Assembly: GCF_022965805.1 (NCBI RefSeq)
Contig: NC_133104.1
Location: 36,252,682-36,316,681 of the forward strand
Origin: Primulina eburnea
Taxonomy: Eukaryota; Streptophyta; Magnoliopsida; Lamiales; Gesneriaceae
DNA: 64,000 nucleotides
Direction of reading: 5' to 3'
The notes beneath the pieces were generated by a model that had not been told where the DNA came from, did no database searches, and worked only from the letters and a program-made list of their open reading frames with translations. This document shows, one piece after another, positions 1 through 10,037 of the stretch; within the stretch, counting starts at the first letter, position 1, and each line of letters starts with the position of its first letter. Both the position numbers and the translations under genes were made by a program.

Positions 1-444
1 ATCAATCCCCAAGCTTAAAATCGTGATTTGAAATAACACTTTCGTCAAATAATGCAGGGCAGCACACTCGCGCTCGACTGGGCAGCGCGGGTGCGGCGCT
101 GCTGCCGCACAGGCAGCGCACCCCCACCCGCGCTGCATATAGCAGCGCGGGTGCGGCCTGCTGCAGCACAGGCAGCGCCCCTGCGCTGCCTCTGGCAGCG
201 CAGGTGCGGCGCTGCTGCACCCGAGCGCTACTCCTCCGACACGAACTCCTAAAAACATCCTTTCTTGACTTAATATCCAACCTTTTCTTATTCCACTAAA
301 TTCTTATGAATTATAACAACCAAACTCCTTCTATAATCAAGCATAAAACATCTCCCAAAACTTGATCATATCAATATATGAATATCCCTTAACCATAACA
401 CATGAAATCAATGATCATAGCACAATAAAACTTGGGATATTACA
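1..444 (-). mobile_element. Probable end of a minus-strand LTR, cut by the window edge
   Basis: The stretch closes at 434-444 with GGGATATTACA, which on the minus strand reads TGTAATATCCC. That resembles the TGTAACATCCC start of the LTR ending at 16689 and the TGTAATACTCC start of the LTR ending at 47767. A phrase near 42-54 (TTTCGTCAAATAATG) resembles one in the 57045 LTR. The other end lies outside the window, so no TSD can be tested. Confidence 0.35.
61..232. repeat. GC-rich array of about three hairpin-forming units
   Basis: Three related units of roughly 60 bp, each starting near GGCAGCGCGGGTGCGGC and containing its own partial reverse complement, stand in otherwise AT-rich DNA. Open frames across it on both strands are Ala/Arg/Cys-rich low-complexity readings and are not taken as genes. 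Confidence 0.6.
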
Positions 445-780
445 ATGTAGGTCTATGAGTATAATGATACATAATATATTTGTGTAGAAGGAAATGGTTA
501 TATGTACATATCGTTATTGTTGCTTAAGGGTTAATGTATTACATATTGTGATTGTTGATTGAGGGTTAATGATTATATGTACATATTGTTATTATTGCTT
601 GAGTGTTGGTGTATTGAAATATAGGGACATCATGTCAAAATTTTTATAAACCGTCAAATTGATGTCATTAATTGAATTACTTCATAATATAGATATAACA
701 TTCAAATCCTATTTTGATTATAGTAATCATGTCAAGTAATATAGAGTAAGGGTGTGACAACAACCCTTTACATGACCTTT
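445..780 (-). other. Internal leader of a minus-strand Ty3-like element, no gene
   Basis: AT-rich DNA between the possible LTR end at 444 and the primer-binding site at 781. Loose repeats of the phrase TATATGTACATAT occur at about 500-590. No coding frame is recognisable. Confidence 0.35.
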
Positions 781-792
781 GCTCTGATACCA
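781..792 (-). other. Primer-binding site of a minus-strand LTR element
   Basis: GCTCTGATACCA reads TGGTATCAGAGC on the minus strand, the classic plant PBS complementary to the 3' end of initiator tRNA-Met. It lies 2 bp from the LTR edge at 795. This fixes the orientation: the neighbouring sequence is the 5' LTR of an element whose body runs left, out of the window. Confidence 0.8.
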
Positions 793-794
793 AC

Positions 795-1050
795 TGAAAC
801 GTCTGTATTTTTTATTAATTTAAAAGTACTAAATTTTTTTTAAACCTAGCTTAATTCGGCCGATCACTCATACTACATATAAATATTTTTATAAAATATT
901 TTACCCATTAAAATAAAACATCAACCAACTAGTATTTAAAAATCAAATAAAATAGTCATAAAATGAAATCGTCAGATGTTTTACCAAACCTAAAAAGCAA
1001 TAAATTTGAAAAGTATAGCACATACTAAACCTCTCAAAAATATCTCAAAA
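795..1050 (-). mobile_element. 5' LTR of a minus-strand Ty3/gypsy-like element, part 1
   Basis: The first 256 bp of an LTR whose plus-strand reading begins TGAAACGTCTG directly beside the PBS. It is interrupted at 1051 by the Sirevirus and resumes at 13788. The last five bases, CAAAA, are one copy of the Sirevirus target-site duplication. Confidence 0.65.
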
Positions 1051-2028
1051 TCTTGGAAACTTAATTCCGGTGTTTGACAAAAGATAAACTAACTGAACTA
1101 AGCAACTGAATCCAGCTAACTGATCGACGCAACTGAAATATAACCGAACAGATGTTTTCTCTATCAAGCTGCTATTTTAGCTAAACATCTCTTCAGTCAT
1201 TCTCGTCAACTGACTCTTTACTAGCTGATCTCTCAGCTGTACACGTCATCAGTTGAAAACGACAACCGAAAAATAGAACAACTACTTGCAACTAGTAGTG
1301 GAACGCCGCATTTCAGAATTAGCAGTGTACGACTGTCAGAGTATATCGACGTGGAAATCAACGGTTAGAATATTCAAATATCATTTAATGTTACCGTTGA
1401 GAGAGAAGCCTATAAATAATTGAATGTAGCAGCCGAAGACAATACGACTGATTTCAGCTATTACATTCTACTTGTTGTTACGCTGCTAAAATATCTACTC
1501 ACATTCAGAAGCTAAAAGCTCACGTTTACTTATATCAGTAGCATTCAGACTACATTCTCGAGCTTAAATAGCACTTTGTAATCTTTGATAGTTTTTCTAA
1601 GTTGTGCTAAGATCAGTTACCATCTGTCAAAGTGTTATATACTAAGAGTTTCATTTGTGGCAAAGTGATAAGTCCAAACTGAAGTGGGTCAGTACAGTAT
1701 CTTGTATTTGATCAAAGTCTTTTAGTGGATATCCTATCTTCGTGATAGAAGGGGTGACGTAGGAGTTATTCAAGTCTCCAAACATCCAGAAACAAATTGT
1801 GTTATCTTTACTTCAGTCGTTACTTTTCAGTTAGATACTCTATCTTTCAGTCAGTTTATTTTCCGCAACTGTTTCATTCAGTTTAACTGATTTTCATTGA
1901 CCGACGGGATACCTAGTATCAGTTTGTAACAAAACTGAACTCATATTGTGGAAGAATATTTAAATTTGAGTAGTGTTTATTCAACCCCCCATTCTAAACA
2001 CTCTTTATTCGTTTAACCGATCCTTTCA
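1051..2028 (+). repeat. 5' LTR of the Sirevirus
   Basis: 978 bp starting TCTTGGAAAC (the 3' copy has the canonical TGTTGGAAAC) and ending CCTTTCA. TATAAATA at 1411-1418 is the likely core promoter and is kept in the 3' LTR at 13162-13169. Downstream of it the transcribed part contains a small hairpin and an 18-mer (1734-1765) shared with another Sirevirus family in this window. Confidence 0.92.
1734..1765 (+). other. Conserved hairpin plus 18-mer in Sirevirus leader (5' LTR)
   Basis: CTATC, five-base loop, GATAG, running straight into GAAGGGGTGACGTAGGAG. It lies about 320 bp downstream of the LTR TATA box, so it should be in the RNA. The same 18-mer occurs without change in every Sirevirus LTR of the window, while the stem differs by a paired change. 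Function unknown. Confidence 0.7.
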
Positions 2029-2030
2029 AG

Positions 2031-2042
2031 TGGTATCAGAGC
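2031..2042 (+). other. Primer-binding site of the Sirevirus
   Basis: TGGTATCAGAGC, complementary to the 3' end of initiator tRNA-Met, two bases after the 5' LTR end. Confidence 0.93.
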
Positions 2043-2068
2043 CAGGTTGTATCTCGTCTCAGAATATC

Positions 2069-3579
2069 GGTAATGCCCTAGATTTCATATTATCTTAAGC
2101 AAAGATTATTGAATTTGAACTAATATGATTATAGCCGGGCCATTACGAGACCAAATTGGGCCAAACATATGAATTACATAATTTGGGGACAGAACTGTTG
2201 GCGCCTGAGCGGTAATTGTTGACCGCCCGAGCGCCAATGTAACATGTTCGGGCAGAGGATGTGGCGCCCGGGCGGTAGTTTTTGACCGCCCGAGCGCCAA
2301 GGTGTAACACGCCAAGTATTGGGACATAGAATGCCGCGCTCGAGCGGTAGTTTAGCACCGCCCGAGCACCCACCGATATACAAGAAACGTGAGTTTTGTT
2401 ACGTTTTGTTAAGATTTGAAATTATGCTATGTCCAGAATCAGATACGATTCATATATAGTGTTCTTGACATAGTAGACATCATATAATCGAAGTCAGATT
2501 AAGAAACAGATTGATTACGGAATTGTTATGAATTTCAGAGTTAAATTGACTGAGATGTGATGTCAGATTTGTACGGTGGTTGATTATAAGTTAATAGAAC
2601 TGGTATAGACTGATATGGTATTAGCAGTATCGCAAGATTGTACTGTTGTATCGTCAAAATCTGATAAAACAGAGATGTCGTGATTTGATTAGAATATTGA
2701 TACAGAATATTGATATTGTCATTGCCAGATTGAACAGTGACAGACTTTGAATCAAGACTTTGATTGTATCAGAGCGACAGCAAGAAAGGTATAAATAAAT
2801 GTTGATTCGGGATTGCACAACTCGAGTTAGGTTTGACTTGAGTTTCCCAAAATCACATACTTTATTTTATTGCATTAATATTTGCAGATTATCAGATTGA
2901 TAAGTTTAGTCTATTGAATGATAGCAGAGCCAGAGTTTTGAGTCTAGGGCAGATCAGCCTAGCTAGGGCAAAACCACCGAGTCTTTGTCAGAACCGCTGA
3001 GACTCTAGACTTACGGTGTATTGATGAGCTTAGATATAGATCGACGTCTATTGTAGACATTCGATACACCATACCAAAGTCTAAATTAGATCGGGATCCC
3101 TAGATTAGAAACGAGTTCTAGATTTAGGTACAGATTTGTATCGATTCCTGTAGTCAGATTGGGTGCATGTTTTTATGATTATTTATGCTTTTATATATGT
3201 TTTATATGATTGCATTGATACATTGTTTATACTGGGATATTTATATCTCACCGGAGTTATCCGGCTGTTGTCTTGTCTGTATGTGTGCATGGCAACAGAT
3301 GAGACATGTTCAGGGTCACAGAGGTGAAGAAAGATCGAGTTAGAGTGGAGACTACGGACTTGGACTAGAGATAAGGTTTAAACACTTGATAGTTAGTTGT
3401 TGAACCTGAGATGTGTATGATTGTATATTTTATCAGATTTATACTTTTATACTGATATGTATAGGAGTTTGATTCCATTACCTTCCGCATTTTAAAAAAA
3501 AAATTAGACCATGTTTATTATAATTGATTAATTAGTCCCAATCACGATTAAAAAGATGATTAGCGTCCGGGTCCCCACA
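2069..3579. mobile_element. Probable solo Ty3-type LTR nested in the Sirevirus leader
   Basis: 1511 bp between the PBS and gag, where the normal leader should be short. It begins GGTAATGCCC and ends GGGTCCCCACA, reminiscent of LTR termini of the TGTAA...ACA kind with the first base changed. It is flanked by ATATC (2064-2068) and ACATC (3580-3584), which match at 4 of 5 bases. The right half has the phrasing around TATCTCACCGG...GCATGGCAACAGATGAGAC that I associate with plant Ty3 LTRs. No coding region lies inside. Boundaries are inferred. Confidence 0.6.
2200..2370. repeat. Three GC-rich hairpin units inside the solo LTR
   Basis: Units at 2200-2235, 2263-2298 and 2335-2370. Each is a near-palindrome with an arm like GGCGCCCGGGCGGTA, a short T-rich loop, and GACCGCCCGAGCGCC. 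Spacing is 63 and 72 bp, so it is not a strict tandem repeat. Minus-strand frames here repeat an ALGRS-like phrase only because of these units. Confidence 0.8.
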
Positions 3580-3603
3580 ACATCTATGCTCAAATTGTTC
3601 ATT

Positions 3604-5531
3604 ATGTCTTCATTCAAAAAGATTTCTATGTTCTCTAGAGAAGAGTTCGATGCTTGGAAGATTAGGACGCAGGCTCACCTAGCTGCACAAGATGATGATA
3701 TGTGGTACGTTATAACTGACGGACACATGAAGATTTTGAAAGCCAACACAGCTGTTGCCATTACTGATGGGGCACCTCATCGTATAGAAAAGCCCAGAGA
3801 AGAATGGACCACAGAGGAAAAAAAAAAAAGCCAACTTGGATAATGTGGCAAAGGACATACTATACAAGACGTTGTATAAAGTAACTTTCAGCAAAATCAA
3901 AATGTGCAAGAGAGCCAAAGAGATTTGGGATAAGCTGATCCAGCTTTGCGAAGGGAACGAAAAAACCAAAGAAAATAAAATCTCTGTTGCTGTTCAGAAG
4001 TTTGACAATATCAAAATGAGAGTTGGTGAAACGATGCATGATTATGATGAAAGAACCAGCTGCATCATCAATGAATTAAATGCACTTGGAAAAGTGTACA
4101 CAAACAAAGAAGTTGCATTGAAGATAATCAGAGGTCTTCCCAAAGAGTGGGACGTGAAGACCATGGCAATGAAGGAATCCAAGGATCTGAACAAAGTTGA
4201 GCTTCATGATCTATTTGCTGATTTGAAAGCCTACGAGTTTGAGCTGCAGCCACGACTGCCTTAGCTGATGTTAGAACAGAACCAACTGGTTCAGTTGAAA
4301 AAGCTGCTGATCAACTAAGCAATGATGCCATGTCATTGTTCATCAAAAAATTTGGAAGATTTATGAGGAAAAATCAAGGAAACTTTCAAAATAAATATCA
4401 AAGAAGCAATTCCAAGGAAGAATCAAACGCTTGCTACAACTGTGGCAAACCAGGTCACTTCATTGCTGAGTGTACCAAACCAAAGAAAGATAGTCAAGGC
4501 TCAACTGAAAGAAGAAAGAAACCATATGAGCACAAAAAGAGATCCAAAGATGATAAGAAGTTCTCCAGGAAGAAGCATGAAGTGCTCTTGGCTGAAGAAA
4601 GCAAATCAAAATGGGCAGACACTGACAGCGAGGGGTCAGAACCAGAAACTTCATTCATTCTAGTGACAATGAAGAGGAAGTGAAATGTCTGATGGCTGGT
4701 GACACAGAACTGGAGTCCAGCAGTCCACATGTATTTGACTTTAGCTCAACTGATTTTACAAGAGAAGAACTTATTTCAACATTGCATGATATGGTCAGTG
4801 AGTATCATAAGCTTGCCTTATCATTTGAAAAGGCCAGAGCAAAACAAACTGATCCTATTGACAATAAGACTAAAACTGATGAATCAGTTGACATGTTGAG
4901 TCTGAAAAAGGAGATTGCTGAACTCAATACTGAAAGAAGCAATGATCAATTAATGATTCAAAAGTTTTTGCTTGAATATTCAAAGCAAACTGAGCTTATT
5001 CAGGCTTGGAACAAATCATCTGTTGCATTGACTAATATACAGAAATCAGTTACTGATAAAACTGGTTTAGGGTTCAGTAACCAAGATGAAATGTCTCCCA
5101 AAGATACTCGACCAAAACTGAATATGGATAAAGGGAAATACATTCACTTTGTCAAATCAGTTATGGTACAAGAACAAGCTGAGCCAAGTAAACTGGTTGA
5201 ACAGCCAACTGAAAGTATGAACAAGGGCAAAAGATGTGGTATTGGTTATAGCCCAAAAGTTGTGACTGACTCACGAAGTCAGCCACCAAAAATTTTCAGT
5301 AAAAATTACTCAAATGGCTACTCAAATTACTATAACAGGAAACTAGTTCAGAAAAGATATTGGCTGAACAATCAGTTGAAAAAGGGCAAATCACATGTTG
5401 TATCTTCTGCACACCATACACCAAGCACACACAGATCGGGAAAGACCATCTGGAATACAACAACTGGACGGTCAGTTAGACTGATCCAAGTCTGGATTCC
5501 TAAAGGACTAATCAACTTTGGACCCAAATAG
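3604..5531 (+). pseudogene. Sirevirus gag (frameshifted)
   Basis: Capsid and nucleocapsid protein that would assemble the cytoplasmic particle. It starts at the ATG reading MSSFKKISMF. A UBN2/retrotran_gag-type capsid region follows (DAWKIRTQAHL early; DILYKTLYK to ELHDLFADLKAYE later). At 4431-4470 a zinc knuckle CYNCGKPGHFIAEC is complete (CX2CX4HX4C). The C-terminal part (about 4690-5100) is charged and probably coiled coil, a Sirevirus trait. The frame changes at least three times: at a run of A residues near 3819-3830, near 4264-4330, and near 4670-4690, so no full Gag can be made. Confidence 0.85.
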
Positions 5532-5575
5532 AAAAGGGTACCAGAATCTTATCTTGTGTGTGATTGTAGGTAACA

Positions 5576-8500
5576 GGTACAGGCATTGAACCTATATGGT
5601 ACTTGGATAGTGGATGTTCACGCCACATGACAGGAGATTCAGACTTATTATCACAACTGGTTAAGTACACTGGACCAAACATCAGTTTTGGAGATAATTC
5701 TAAAGGTAAAACCGTGGGTAAGGGTATGCTTATCCATGGTAACTTCATCATTAATGACGTTTTATTAGTTGAGAATCTCAAGTATAATCTGATCAGCATC
5801 AGTCAATTATGCGATAATGGATTCTCATTTCAGTTTGACAAACATTCTTGTTCAGTCAAAAGCTCAACTAAAGAGATCATCCTAACTGGCAAAAGGTGTG
5901 GAAACACTTACAAAATCAGCTGGAATGATCAATCTTATGCACCAGTATGTTTTATTGCTTCAAAATCAAACTGGTTGTGGCATAAGAGATTAAACCACCT
6001 GAACTTCAAGTATATTGCATATTTGAGTAACCACGATCTTGTTACTGGATTGCCCAAAATGGATTTTTCCAAAAATAAAATTTGCTCAGCATGTCAGTTT
6101 GGTAAACAAATCAAATCTTCTTTTAAGAACAATGGTCGTAAATCTTCTTCCCGATGCTTAGAGCTGTTACATATGGATTTATTTGGTCCAATACCAGTCA
6201 TTAGCTTAGGAGAATGAAATATACCTTGGTGGTTGTAGATGACTTTTCAAGATTCACTTGGGTTATATTTCTCAAGTCCAAAGACCAAACTGATGCTCAA
6301 CTGATTAAGCTTTTCAAAAGATTATTAAATGAAAAATCAGTTGGAATTGACAGAATCAGATCCGATCAAAGAACTGAATTTATCAATCAAATTCTTTCAA
6401 ATTATTTAGAGAATACCGGAATCAAGCATGAGCTCTCAGCAGCTAGAACTCCTCAGCAAAATGGTGTAGCTGAAAGGAGAAATCGGACACTCAAAGAGGC
6501 TGCTAGAACTATGCTTGCTGATTCTAGAATCTCTCAAAGGTTTGGGCAGAGGCAGTGAACACTGCGTGTTACACTCAAAACAGATCAATGATAAATAAGA
6601 ATCATATGAAAACACCTTATGAGATCTGGCATGGAAGAAAAAGTGTGGTTTCATATTTTAAAATATTCGGCTGCAGATGTTTTATACTTGTCAATGGTAA
6701 AACTCATTTAAAAGCTTTTGATGCTAAATCTGTAGAAAGAATATTTCTTGGTTATTCTTCAGTGAGTAAAGCTTATAGAGTCTTCAACAAAAATACTTTA
6801 AATGTTGAGGAATCTATCCATTATGTTTTTTTATGAAACTGTACTAACTGATAAGCCAACTGATCAAGTTGAGCTAGCTGATAGATTTACAGATATAAGC
6901 TTGGATGATGATTATGATGAAGAAGACATCCATATTAATCAAAGCAACCTCCAAACACCTGAACCAAAAGTGTTAGATCAACCAGCTGAACCAGAAGATG
7001 TTCCTAACGATCAGTTGATGGAGCAACCAAATGATATTCAGTTACCAACTGAAACCGCTCCAACTGAAACTGAAAACATTCAGTTGCCCATAGAAGCAAT
7101 TTCTGATTTAGAAGCAATAAACGCTGAACTCAGATGGAAGAAATCACATCCTCCAGAGTTGGTAATAGGTAATCCATCTGATCCAGTAAGAACAAGAAAT
7201 CAGATGCTCAGTCTATTCATTCATTCAACTTTCGTATCACAACTAGAACCCAAGAATACTGATGAAGCTTTTGCTGATCCAAACTGGATAAATGCAATGC
7301 AAGAGGAGCTAAATCAGTTTATCCATAACAATGTCTGGAACTTAGTTCCAAGACCAATTTCAAAAACTGTTATAGGTACAAAATGGGTGTACAGGAACAA
7401 ACTGAACAAAGATGGTTCAGTTGTGCGAAACAAAGCAAGGCTAGTAGCACAAGGATATAGGCAAGAAGAAGGAATCGATTACGATGAGACATATGCACCA
7501 GTTGTAAGACTGGAGGCAATCAGAATATTCCTTGCCTATGCTTCATTCAAAAACTTCAAAGTCCATCAAATGAATGTAAAGAGTGCATTTCTGAATGGCC
7601 AGTTGCAGGAAGAAGTCTACGTTGTACAACCTCCAGGTTTTATCAATCATCACCTTCCTGATCATGTCTACAATTTGAACAAAGCCTTATATGGTCTTAA
7701 GCAAGCTCCAAGAGCTTAGTATGAAACCCTTTCAAAATTTCTAACTCATCACGATTTTTCTGTTGGATCAGTTGATAAGACATTGTTAGAATTCTCCAAG
7801 AATGATCATATTCTACTCGTTCAAATTTATGTTGATGACATTATTTTTGGGTCAACTAACCCCAAATTATGCGAGAAATTTGCTAAGTTAATGCAGGAGA
7901 AATTTGAAATGAGCATGATGGGTGAACTGACATTCTTTCTTGGATTACAAGTGAAGCAACTGGAGTCGGGTACTTTCATTAGTAAAACTAAATACACGAA
8001 GGAATTACTGAAGAAGTTTGGCATGGAATCGTGTTCAGCTGCAAGTACTCCCATGAGCTCATCAGTAAAACTGGACACTGATCAAGGGGGAATATCAGTT
8101 GAGACGACACTTTACAGAGATTTAATAGGTTCTTTATTATATATAACTGCTAGTCGTCCTGATATTGTATTTGTTGTATGTATGTGTGCTAGATTTCAAG
8201 CAAATCCTATGCAATCACATTTTACAGCTGCCAAGCATATTTTGAAATATCTTAAGGGCACACAAAATATTGGGTTATGGTATTCTAAAGATTCATCTTT
8301 CAATTTAGTTGGATATTCAGATGCATATTATTCAGGATGTAAGCTTGATCGTAAAAGTACTAGTGGATCGTATCAGTTTCTAGGGGACAGACTGATCTCC
8401 TGGTTCAGCAAGAAGCAAACATCCATAGCAACTTCCACAACTGAAGCAGAATATCTTGCTGCTGGAAGCTGTTGTGCTCAACTGCTCTGGATTCAGCAAC

Positions 8501-8772
8501 AACTGAGAGATTATGGAAATGATGCTAAAGAATCGCCCATATTTTGTGATAATACAAGTACGATTGCTATAACCTACAATCCAGTTCTACACTCCAGAAC
8601 CAAGCACATAGATGTCAGGCATCACTTCATCAGAGATCATGCCTTGAAGAAGAACATCAGACTGGAATACGTCTCAACTGAGCAGCAAGCAGCTGATATC
8701 TTCACCAAACCAGTGGCTGAGACTAAGTTTTCTCATTTTCGCAATATACTTGGATTAATTGATTTATCCTAA
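5576..8772 (+). pseudogene. Sirevirus pol: protease, integrase, reverse transcriptase, RNase H (broken)
   Basis: Polyprotein in Ty1/copia order. Protease: WYLDSGCSRHMTGD near 5597. Integrase: HHCC zinc domain (HKRLNH...CSACQFGKQ, about 5981-6100), then catalytic D in LLHMDLFGP, D in RIRSDQRTEF and E near QQNGVAERRNRT. Reverse transcriptase: motif C YVDDIIFGS at about 7830-7856; motif A has Asn (7573-7575) where copia enzymes have the catalytic Asp. RNase H: SDAYYSGC...STTEAEYLA, ending IDLS. Breaks: a frame change at about 6214, others near 6550 and 6800-6840, and an in-frame TAG at 7717-7719 where family members have Trp. Confidence 0.9.
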
Positions 8773-8991
8773 TCAGTTTTTGTTGTTGTCTTGGTTGTTA
8801 ATTCATCTGTCAGTTTTACTGTCATTTACTGATCATTCAGTTAGTTCTTTATTCATATGACTCTCAACTGATGTCAGTTAATCTTCTATCAGTTCATTGT
8901 ATTTAGTAATTGTGTTTATGATTTACTTATCAACTGATGAAATCAAGTAATGCAGGAAAATAACAAGACAAAGATAAACTGATAACATCAT
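8773..8991 (+). other. Spacer between pol and the antisense ORF
   Basis: AT-rich, with repeated TCAGTT/AACTGA words that recur throughout this element. No coding frame seen. Confidence 0.5.
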
Positions 8992-8997
8992 TTTATT
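8992..8997 (-). terminator. AATAAA polyadenylation signal of the antisense ORF
   Basis: TTTATT on the plus strand reads AATAAA on the minus strand and overlaps the TGA stop of the antisense ORF (TGAATAAAA). Plant poly(A) signals are loose, so this is supporting rather than decisive. Confidence 0.45.
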
Positions 8998-9416
8998 CAT
9001 TTGAAGAAATTGTTGTGAATTACATCATACAATTCTTCCTGAACAAAAGCCCTCCACTTGGCCATCCATTGATTTAAATCTCCAGTACAAGTCTTATGAA
9101 AGCTGTCAGACTGAGCTATGAGCTCCAGGATCCTCCTCTCCTTGTAGAGCATCAGCTCGTAAATACTGTCTGGTTCGAAAATATTCACAGTATAGGCAAC
9201 GTGCAAGCGTTCCCGATATTTCTCCAGTTTTTCCAGCAAAATGGGAGTGGTTGCCATCTCATTCTCCCAAAGAAACTGAAGTTCTTGGAGATTCTCCCAG
9301 TAGCGAAGAATTCGATGGAAAACAACATCTTCCATCTCAACTTTTCTCTTCTCCAGAGCTGCTTTCATGAAATCTTCAGCCATGTCCGGAGATTTTGAAC
9401 TGCTTGCACCTGTCAT
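8997..9416 (-). CDS. Antisense accessory ORF in the Sirevirus, 139 aa, unknown function
   Basis: Complete from a true ATG (9414-9416) to TGA, opposite in direction to gag and pol. The protein is charged and mostly helix-forming: an Ala/Glu/Lys/Arg-rich start (EDFMKAALEKRKVEMED), aromatic patches (YWENLQELQFLWE), a possible coiled coil (LEKLEKYRERL) and a Trp-containing end (LNQWMAKWRAF). No signal peptide, membrane segment or catalytic motif is visible. It resembles short proteins I recall from Gesneriaceae gene sets, unverified. It stays open although gag and pol in the same copy are broken. TATAAATA lies 55 bp upstream and AATAAA overlaps the stop, so it looks like an independent transcription unit. 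Antisense ORFs are known in some plant Ty3 elements (Retand, for example); whether this is the same thing is unknown. Confidence 0.6.
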   Translation of the reverse strand: MTGASSSKSPDMAEDFMKAALEKRKVEMEDVVFHRILRYWENLQELQFLWENEMATTPILLEKLEKYRERLHVAYTVNIFEPDSIYELMLYKERRILELIAQSDSFHKTCTGDLNQWMAKWRAFVQEELYDVIHNNFFK

Positions 9417-9470
9417 TTTATTTTACTGAATATAATTTGCTAATATATTTGCGACTAACAGAGCTGCTCT

Positions 9471-9478
9471 TATTTATA
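9471..9478 (-). promoter_or_regulatory. TATA box of the antisense ORF
   Basis: Plus-strand TATTTATA reads TATAAATA on the minus strand. It lies 54 bp before the antisense ATG, leaving room for a start site about 30 bp downstream and a short leader. It is the same octamer as in the LTR promoter. Confidence 0.5.
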
Positions 9479-10017
9479 GAACAGGACAAAGAAGATAAAA
9501 GGACTATTTCATTATGACAGACGTTTACACTACTAAGCATCAGGATTTCTTTTAATTAATCTTGTTTATATTCTCGAAAATTTCTTTTATGTATCTATTA
9601 AGAGGGAATATTGGTTTTAAGAGGTTAACTGAGAAAACAATTATTAGTCAACTCTCAACTGAGGACACAGTCTCACAACTGTTCGTTCAGTTGAGTTTTT
9701 CACTAATCTTCTCATATAAGTTAACTAATTAACCATATTATATTCCAAATCAAGTGACGTGACTGTTTTTCAAGCATTAAATGATATCCTTCAGTAAATG
9801 ATTGGTGGAAACGTGGACATCTTTTGAACCGTTTAAAGTTCACACGCTTACAGCACACGTACACACGTTGTCATTCAAAATTTCTATGGACTAACACGTG
9901 TCCAGAATTTGAATAGTCATGTACATATGTACCATTTCCCGCTCCATTTCAGTTTTTTTTATTATTACGTTTATCTTAAAACTCTTGAGAGCAAAAACAA
10001 ATTTCATCCTTTTTTTT
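9479..10017. other. Divergent intergenic region between antisense and sense accessory ORFs
   Basis: About 540 bp, non-coding and AT-rich, with several TCAACTGA/CAGTTGA words and CACGTGT near 9894. It ends in a pyrimidine run. On the plus side there is no obvious TATA box close to 10038, in contrast to the minus side. Confidence 0.45.
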
Positions 10018-10019
10018 AG
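10018..10019 (+). other. Candidate 3' splice site before the sense accessory ORF
   Basis: A run of eight or more T residues ends in TTTAG|G, 19 bp before the ATG at 10038. This is a good plant acceptor context and suggests that the downstream ORF could be reached by splicing of the genomic RNA. No donor has been assigned. Confidence 0.35.
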
Positions 10020-10037
10020 GAAATCATTCAGTTCCAA

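Noticed and set aside
2..280. Overlapping open frames on both strands over the GC-rich block
   Set aside because: Low-complexity Ala/Arg/Cys readings caused by the hairpin repeats; no domain and open in several frames at once.
781..792. tRNA-Met-like sequence
   Set aside because: A 12-base PBS match only; no cloverleaf around it. The same holds for 2031-2042 and 57030-57041.
2200..2370. Possible CRISPR-like array
   Set aside because: Only three units, palindromic themselves, with unequal spacers and a plant retroelement context.
2106..2383. Three overlapping minus-strand frames with repeated ALGRS/GARAV phrases
   Set aside because: The repetition follows the three DNA hairpins in different frames; there is no sign of selection on protein.
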